From NCBI RefSeq assembly GCF_000421485.1, contig NZ_ATXC01000001.1:1373775-1437774 (forward strand): a DNA stretch of 64,000 bases, written 5' to 3'. The translations under genes and the position numbers were made by a program. Source of the DNA: Desulfurobacterium sp. TC5-1. GTDB taxonomy: Bacteria > Aquificota > Aquificia > Desulfurobacteriales > Desulfurobacteriaceae. Below the pieces are notes generated by a model. It did not search any database. It was given only the letters and a program-made list of their open reading frames with translations, and had not been told where the DNA came from. Below are positions 60,964 to 64,000 of this stretch, piece by piece (the stretch's first letter is position 1; each line of letters starts with the position of its first letter).

Positions 60964-61924
60964 TTAGCACCTTCTCCCTGCCTGCAAATGCACATACAAG
61001 CATTAAAAGTGTAGATTTCGGTAGGTGAAAATTTGTAATGATTGCATCTACAACTTTAAAATTATAACCTGGATATATAAAAAGATTTGTGGAACCTTCA
61101 AGAACTTTTGCCTTTCCCTTTTCGTCAAAGCCACTTTCAAGTGTTCTTACAACGGTGGTGCCTACCGCTACTACTCTTCGCCCTTCTCTTTTTGCCCTTT
61201 CTACTTCTTCTGCCGTATCTTCAGGTATTTTAAAGCTTTCGTAGTGCATCTTATGCTTTTCAACTTCATCGACCTTAACAGGCTTGAACGTTCCGAGTCC
61301 TACATGGAGCGTTACTTCTTTAATAATGACGCCTTTATCCTTTAATTTCTTAAGGAGTTCCTGGGTGAAGTGAAGTCCTGCTGTAGGAGCTGCTACCGCT
61401 CCTTCCTCCTTTGCGAAGATGGTTTGATATTCTTCTCTATCTTTTTCCGTGTCCTCCCTTTCTATATAAGGGGGAAGTGGAACGTGGCCAATTTCGTATA
61501 TTTTTTCAAGTGTCGGTTTTTTTGAGTGAAAGCGGATTATCCTTTTCCCTTCGTCTTCTATTTTAAGAATTTCACAGGATATTTCATCGTCAAATATCAC
61601 TTTTTTCCCCGGTTTTAATCTTCTCCCCGGCTTTCCTATTGCTTCCCAGACATCCTTTTCTATCTGTCTTGTTAGAAATATTTCAACTTTTCCGCCGGTT
61701 GGGAACTTTCCTAAAAGCCTTGCAGGTATGACTTTTGTATTGTTGATAACAAGGACATCTTCCGGTTTTAGATAGTTTTCGATATCTCTGAAAATTTTGT
61801 GTTCTATCTCTCCGGTTTTCCTATTAAGCACTAAAAGTTTTGCACTGTCCCTCGGTTCTACCGGAAATTTTGCTATCAAATGTTCGGGAAGTTCGTAATC
61901 AAAAAGGGAGACTTTCATCGCCAC
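60893..61924 (-). CDS. queA: S-adenosylmethionine:tRNA ribosyltransferase-isomerase
   Basis: 343 residues. The F-D-Y-E-L-P start, A-P-T-A-G-L-H-F near residue 180, H-V-G-L-G-T-F near residue 205 and N-F-H-L-P-K-S-T-L near residue 295 are QueA hallmarks. It makes epoxyqueuosine in tRNA. The gene is one base after mqnC. No queuosine or preQ1 riboswitch is seen. Confidence 0.95.
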   Translation of the reverse strand: MAMKVSLFDYELPEHLIAKFPVEPRDSAKLLVLNRKTGEIEHKIFRDIENYLKPEDVLVINNTKVIPARLLGKFPTGGKVEIFLTRQIEKDVWEAIGKPGRRLKPGKKVIFDDEISCEILKIEDEGKRIIRFHSKKPTLEKIYEIGHVPLPPYIEREDTEKDREEYQTIFAKEEGAVAAPTAGLHFTQELLKKLKDKGVIIKEVTLHVGLGTFKPVKVDEVEKHKMHYESFKIPEDTAEEVERAKREGRRVVAVGTTVVRTLESGFDEKGKAKVLEGSTNLFIYPGYNFKVVDAIITNFHLPKSTLLMLVCAFAGREKVLNAYKEAVKHGYRFYSYGDAMFIY

Positions 61925-61925
61925 C

Positions 61926-63002
61926 TCAGTATCTTTTTATCGGTTGGTAGAGGGTTGTTCTCTGAACGGGTGTAAAACCGGCATCTTTTATCAGTCTTAT
62001 GATTTCGGAGAGGGGAATTCTGTACTTTACACCTGCTGCTGCAACAACGTTTTCCTCTATCATAAGGGAACCAAAGTCGTTTGCACCAAATTTGAGGGCT
62101 ACCTGAGCCATTTTCCCGCCTTGGGTTACCCAGGAGGCCTGTATGTTTTTGATGTTATCCAAGTATATTCGGGATACGGCTAATACCTTTAGATATTTTA
62201 TTCCGGATGCCTTTTCCTTTACCTCCTGCCCAAGTTCGGTGTGATCTGGTTGATAACTCCAGGGAATAAATGCGGTGAATCCGCCGGTCTTATCCTGCAA
62301 ATTTCTGATAACTTTTAAATGATTTACTATATCCTCATCAGTATCAACGCTTCCAAACATCATCGTTGCGGTTGTTCTTAATCCTTTCTTGTGTGCCGTT
62401 TCATGAACTTTAAGCCACTCATCTGTTTTGGCTTTGTTGGGAGCGATGCGGTTTCTGACTTTGTCAACCAATATTTCTGCTCCACCACCAGGAATAGAAC
62501 CAAGGCCGGCCTTCTTTAACCTTTCTATTACATCTTCTATGGAAATGTTAGAAACCTTTGCTATGTGGAGAATTTCAGGTGCTGAGAAGCCGTGGACGTG
62601 GATTTCCGGAAACTCTTTTTTAATGAAGCGTAACATCTCTTCGTAGAATTCTATTTTTAAATCTGGATGGAGACCACCTTGAAGTAGAATAGCAGTACCG
62701 CCGAGTTCTACGGTTTCTCTAATTTTTTCTCTTAGCGTTTCCTTTGAAATGACGTAGGCGTCTTTATCTTCTTTGTTTCTGTAGAAGGCACAAAACCTGC
62801 ATTTGCAGATACAGATGTTTGTATAGTTGATATTTCTGTCTATAACAAAAGTGACTTTCTTCTCTGGATGTATTCTGTTCCTTACGAAATTTGCTAAAAA
62901 TCCGAGGGAAAGCAAATCCTCACTTTTAAGAAGGTGTACAGCTTCGTCTTCTGTGATCCTTTCACCTTTATAGACCTTTTCTATGATTGTATTGAGTGAC
63001 AT
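61926..63002 (-). CDS. mqnC: Cyclic dehypoxanthinyl futalosine synthase (menaquinone, futalosine route)
   Basis: About 358 residues from ATG 63002 behind AGGAG; a start nine codons earlier is possible. The radical SAM motif C-I-C-K-C-R-F-C (C-x3-C-x2-C) follows the NYTN stretch. The I-P-W-S-Y-Q-P, S-W-V-T-Q-G-G and G-A-N-D-F-G-S tracts are those of MqnC. It cyclises dehypoxanthine futalosine. MqnE is the close relative, but the NYTNIC start and FAFYR-like region favour MqnC. Confidence 0.9.
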   Translation of the reverse strand: MSLNTIIEKVYKGERITEDEAVHLLKSEDLLSLGFLANFVRNRIHPEKKVTFVIDRNINYTNICICKCRFCAFYRNKEDKDAYVISKETLREKIRETVELGGTAILLQGGLHPDLKIEFYEEMLRFIKKEFPEIHVHGFSAPEILHIAKVSNISIEDVIERLKKAGLGSIPGGGAEILVDKVRNRIAPNKAKTDEWLKVHETAHKKGLRTTATMMFGSVDTDEDIVNHLKVIRNLQDKTGGFTAFIPWSYQPDHTELGQEVKEKASGIKYLKVLAVSRIYLDNIKNIQASWVTQGGKMAQVALKFGANDFGSLMIEENVVAAAGVKYRIPLSEIIRLIKDAGFTPVQRTTLYQPIKRY

Positions 63003-63045
63003 TCGAGACTCCTGTAAAATTTTGCTCAATTATACCTTAAAACTA

Positions 63046-63073
63046 TTGACACAGAGTCTGTGGTGCCTAAATT
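63046..63073 (+). promoter_or_regulatory. Promoter of tRNA-Gly copy 2
   Basis: TTGACA (63046-63051), 16 bases, then TAAATT (63068-63073), about 40 bases before the tRNA. The sequence CGCTCTTTGATACAA just downstream (63081-63095) resembles a boxA antitermination element. Confidence 0.6.
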
Positions 63074-63110
63074 ATTTATTCGCTCTTTGATACAAGATAC
63101 AGTTGAATAA

Positions 63111-63186
63111 GCGGGCGTAGCTCAGTTGGTAGAGCACAACCTTGCCAAGGTTGGGGTCGCGGGTTCAAGTCCCGTCGCCCGCTCCA
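63111..63186 (+). tRNA. tRNA-Gly (anticodon GCC), copy 2
   Basis: 76 bases, CCA encoded, base-identical to the gene at 32654-32729. It stands alone in front of the rRNA operon. No T-run terminator separates it from the rRNA promoter. Confidence 0.95.
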
Positions 63187-63232
63187 TAATAGGTATTTTT
63201 CGAATAAAGTTTCCAAAAAAGCTTCAAAAAAG

Positions 63233-63260
63233 TTGACACAAGAATTTTACAGCCTATATT
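63233..63260 (+). promoter_or_regulatory. rRNA operon promoter P1
   Basis: TTGACA (63233-63238), 16 bases, then TATATT (63255-63260). It lies about 270 bases before the 16S gene, in the usual position of a strong rRNA promoter. Confidence 0.7.
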
Positions 63261-63306
63261 TACCACCCGCGCAAGATGAAATCGATAGAAAAAGCCGGAA
63301 AGAGGG

Positions 63307-63335
63307 TTGACACCCGTTAGTTGGCGGCATAAATT
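63307..63335 (+). promoter_or_regulatory. rRNA operon promoter P2
   Basis: A second TTGACA (63307-63312), 17 bases, then TAAATT (63330-63335). Tandem promoters are common at rRNA operons. Confidence 0.6.
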
Positions 63336-63364
63336 TAAACCTTGCGCGGAAAGAAAGTTGTAAA

Positions 63365-63458
63365 AGCTCTTTGACAACAGAATAAGGGGTGTGTGCCTGC
63401 GGAAGCTGGAAATACAGGTTACCTGGAGAGGTAACTTTTAATTGAGGTGTTCCGCAGG
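63365..63458 (+). promoter_or_regulatory. 16S leader: boxA-like element and processing hairpins
   Basis: AGCTCTTTGACAA (63365-63377) resembles boxA, the antitermination element. Downstream CCTGCGGAA (63396-63404) pairs with TTCCGCAGG (63450-63458), enclosing a smaller hairpin GTTACC (63418-63423) with GGTAAC (63430-63435). These would fold in the leader and may guide processing. Confidence 0.5.
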
Positions 63459-63533
63459 TTCGCGAGATAGAGCCTTGCGTACTCTGAAGTATAGATTGAG
63501 CTTAGAGATAGAGAACTTGAAAGCGATGAAATA

Positions 63534-64000
63534 TTGCTGGAGAGTTTGATCCTGGCTCAGCGCGAACGCTGGCAGCGTGCCTAACACATGCAAGTCGTGG
63601 GGCAGCAGGCGGGTTCCTTTGGAACCCGTGCTGGCGACCGGCGAACGGGTGAGTAACGCGTGAGCAACCTACCCCAAGGAGGGGGATAACCGGTGGAAAC
63701 GCCGGCTAATACCCCATAAGCGCACGGTCTGCATGGACTGTGTGAAAAGGGGGCCTCTGCACAGCAAGCTCCCGCCTTGGGATGGGCTCGCGTCCCATCA
63801 GGTAGTTGGTGAGGTAACGGCTCACCAAGCCTACGACGGGTAGCTGGTCTGAGAGGATGGCCAGCCACACCGGGACTGAGACACGGCCCGGACTCCTACG
63901 GGAGGCAGCAGTGGGGAATTTTGGGCAATGGGCGCAAGCCTGACCCAGCGACGCTGCGTGGAGGAAGAAGCCCTTCGGGGTGTAAACTCCTGTCACCGGG
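63534..64000 (+). rRNA. rrs: 16S ribosomal RNA, 5' part (runs off the window)
   Basis: The 27F site AGAGTTTGATCCTGGCTCAG is at 63541-63560, so the mature 5' end is about 63534. GC-rich stems and conserved blocks (TAACACATGCAAGTCG, ACTCCTACGGGAGGCAGCAG) follow. About 467 bases are present. The high GC relative to the genome suggests a thermophile. A 16S database search would name the organism. Confidence 0.97.

Noticed and set aside
63581..63996. Two ORFs on the minus strand over the 16S gene
   Set aside because: They lie inside rRNA; the DNA is conserved for RNA structure, not protein.

Overview
This 64 kb window looks like a chromosomal segment of a thermophilic, chemolithotrophic Gram-negative bacterium, most probably of the Aquificota and plausibly the Desulfurobacteriales. 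The evidence is a GC-rich 16S rRNA 5' end (from about 63534) in an A/T-rich genome, TonB/ExbB/ExbD and glycosyltransferase genes implying an outer membrane, futalosine-type menaquinone synthesis (mqnC), a three-subunit [FeFe] hydrogenase, and many ferredoxin-type proteins. The phylum-level placement is inference; a 16S search would settle it. I see no insertion sequence, prophage, integrase or CRISPR array. The window is essentially core genome.

Layout. 1-15 kb, mostly + strand: a truncated ORF, a HemN/HemW-like radical SAM protein, a UbiA prenyltransferase (-), a homocysteine-biosynthesis protein fused to a ferredoxin, a tandem UspA protein, an overlapping exbB-exbD-tonB cluster, a roadblock-like plus diiron-type metallo-hydrolase pair, a YqaA/DedA membrane protein, a ferredoxin, holA, rseP, a secreted serpin, an AMMECR1 protein, a second site-2 protease and pdp. 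15-20 kb: proS with tRNA-Glu (-), a glycosyltransferase, dnaA and a textbook oriC with ten DnaA boxes. 20-25 kb, +: dnaN, pgsA, plsY, a prenyl diphosphate synthase and dxs. 25-31.5 kb, -: glycosyltransferase, a 38-residue membrane protein, priA, a DnaC-like helicase loader, nadK, a beta-propeller protein and rapZ. 31.5-33 kb: ispE and five tRNA genes (Gln, His, Leu, Gly, Cys). 33-35 kb, -: a Rel (p)ppGpp enzyme split by a frameshift. 35-38.5 kb, +: murI, rph, rdgB, yggT, divIVA, a YggU protein and HU. 38.4-47.3 kb: folK and pncC (-), lemA and a DUF2207 protein (+), then ribBA, clpP, an EAL protein, a phosphoesterase and purT (-). 47.4-52.1 kb, +: a coiled-coil protein, pdxA and the hydrogenase genes. 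52-63 kb, mostly -: cell-wall hydrolases, valS, rpmB (+), a thioredoxin-fold protein, trpC, glmU, a Nudix protein, a DUF3108 protein, queA and mqnC. The window ends in tRNA-Gly and a 16S gene with tandem promoters.

Genes are tightly packed, with frequent ATGA overlaps and many rightly spaced Shine-Dalgarno (SD) sequences. Base composition of the + strand changes at oriC: A/C-leaning before it, G/T-leaning after it, as expected for bidirectional replication from about 19.8 kb.

Most unusual points: two genes (pdxA and an M50 protease) that appear to start at AUA and AUC/CUG codons behind strong SD sequences; a secreted inhibitory-type serpin with a Lys-Cys scissile bond between two site-2 proteases; a split Rel; a PriA whose P-loop Thr is Met; an [FeFe] hydrogenase with a stripped-down HydB; an EAL protein with a possible globin sensor; and two secreted proteins whose signal peptides are encoded entirely inside 71-nt overlaps with the upstream gene.
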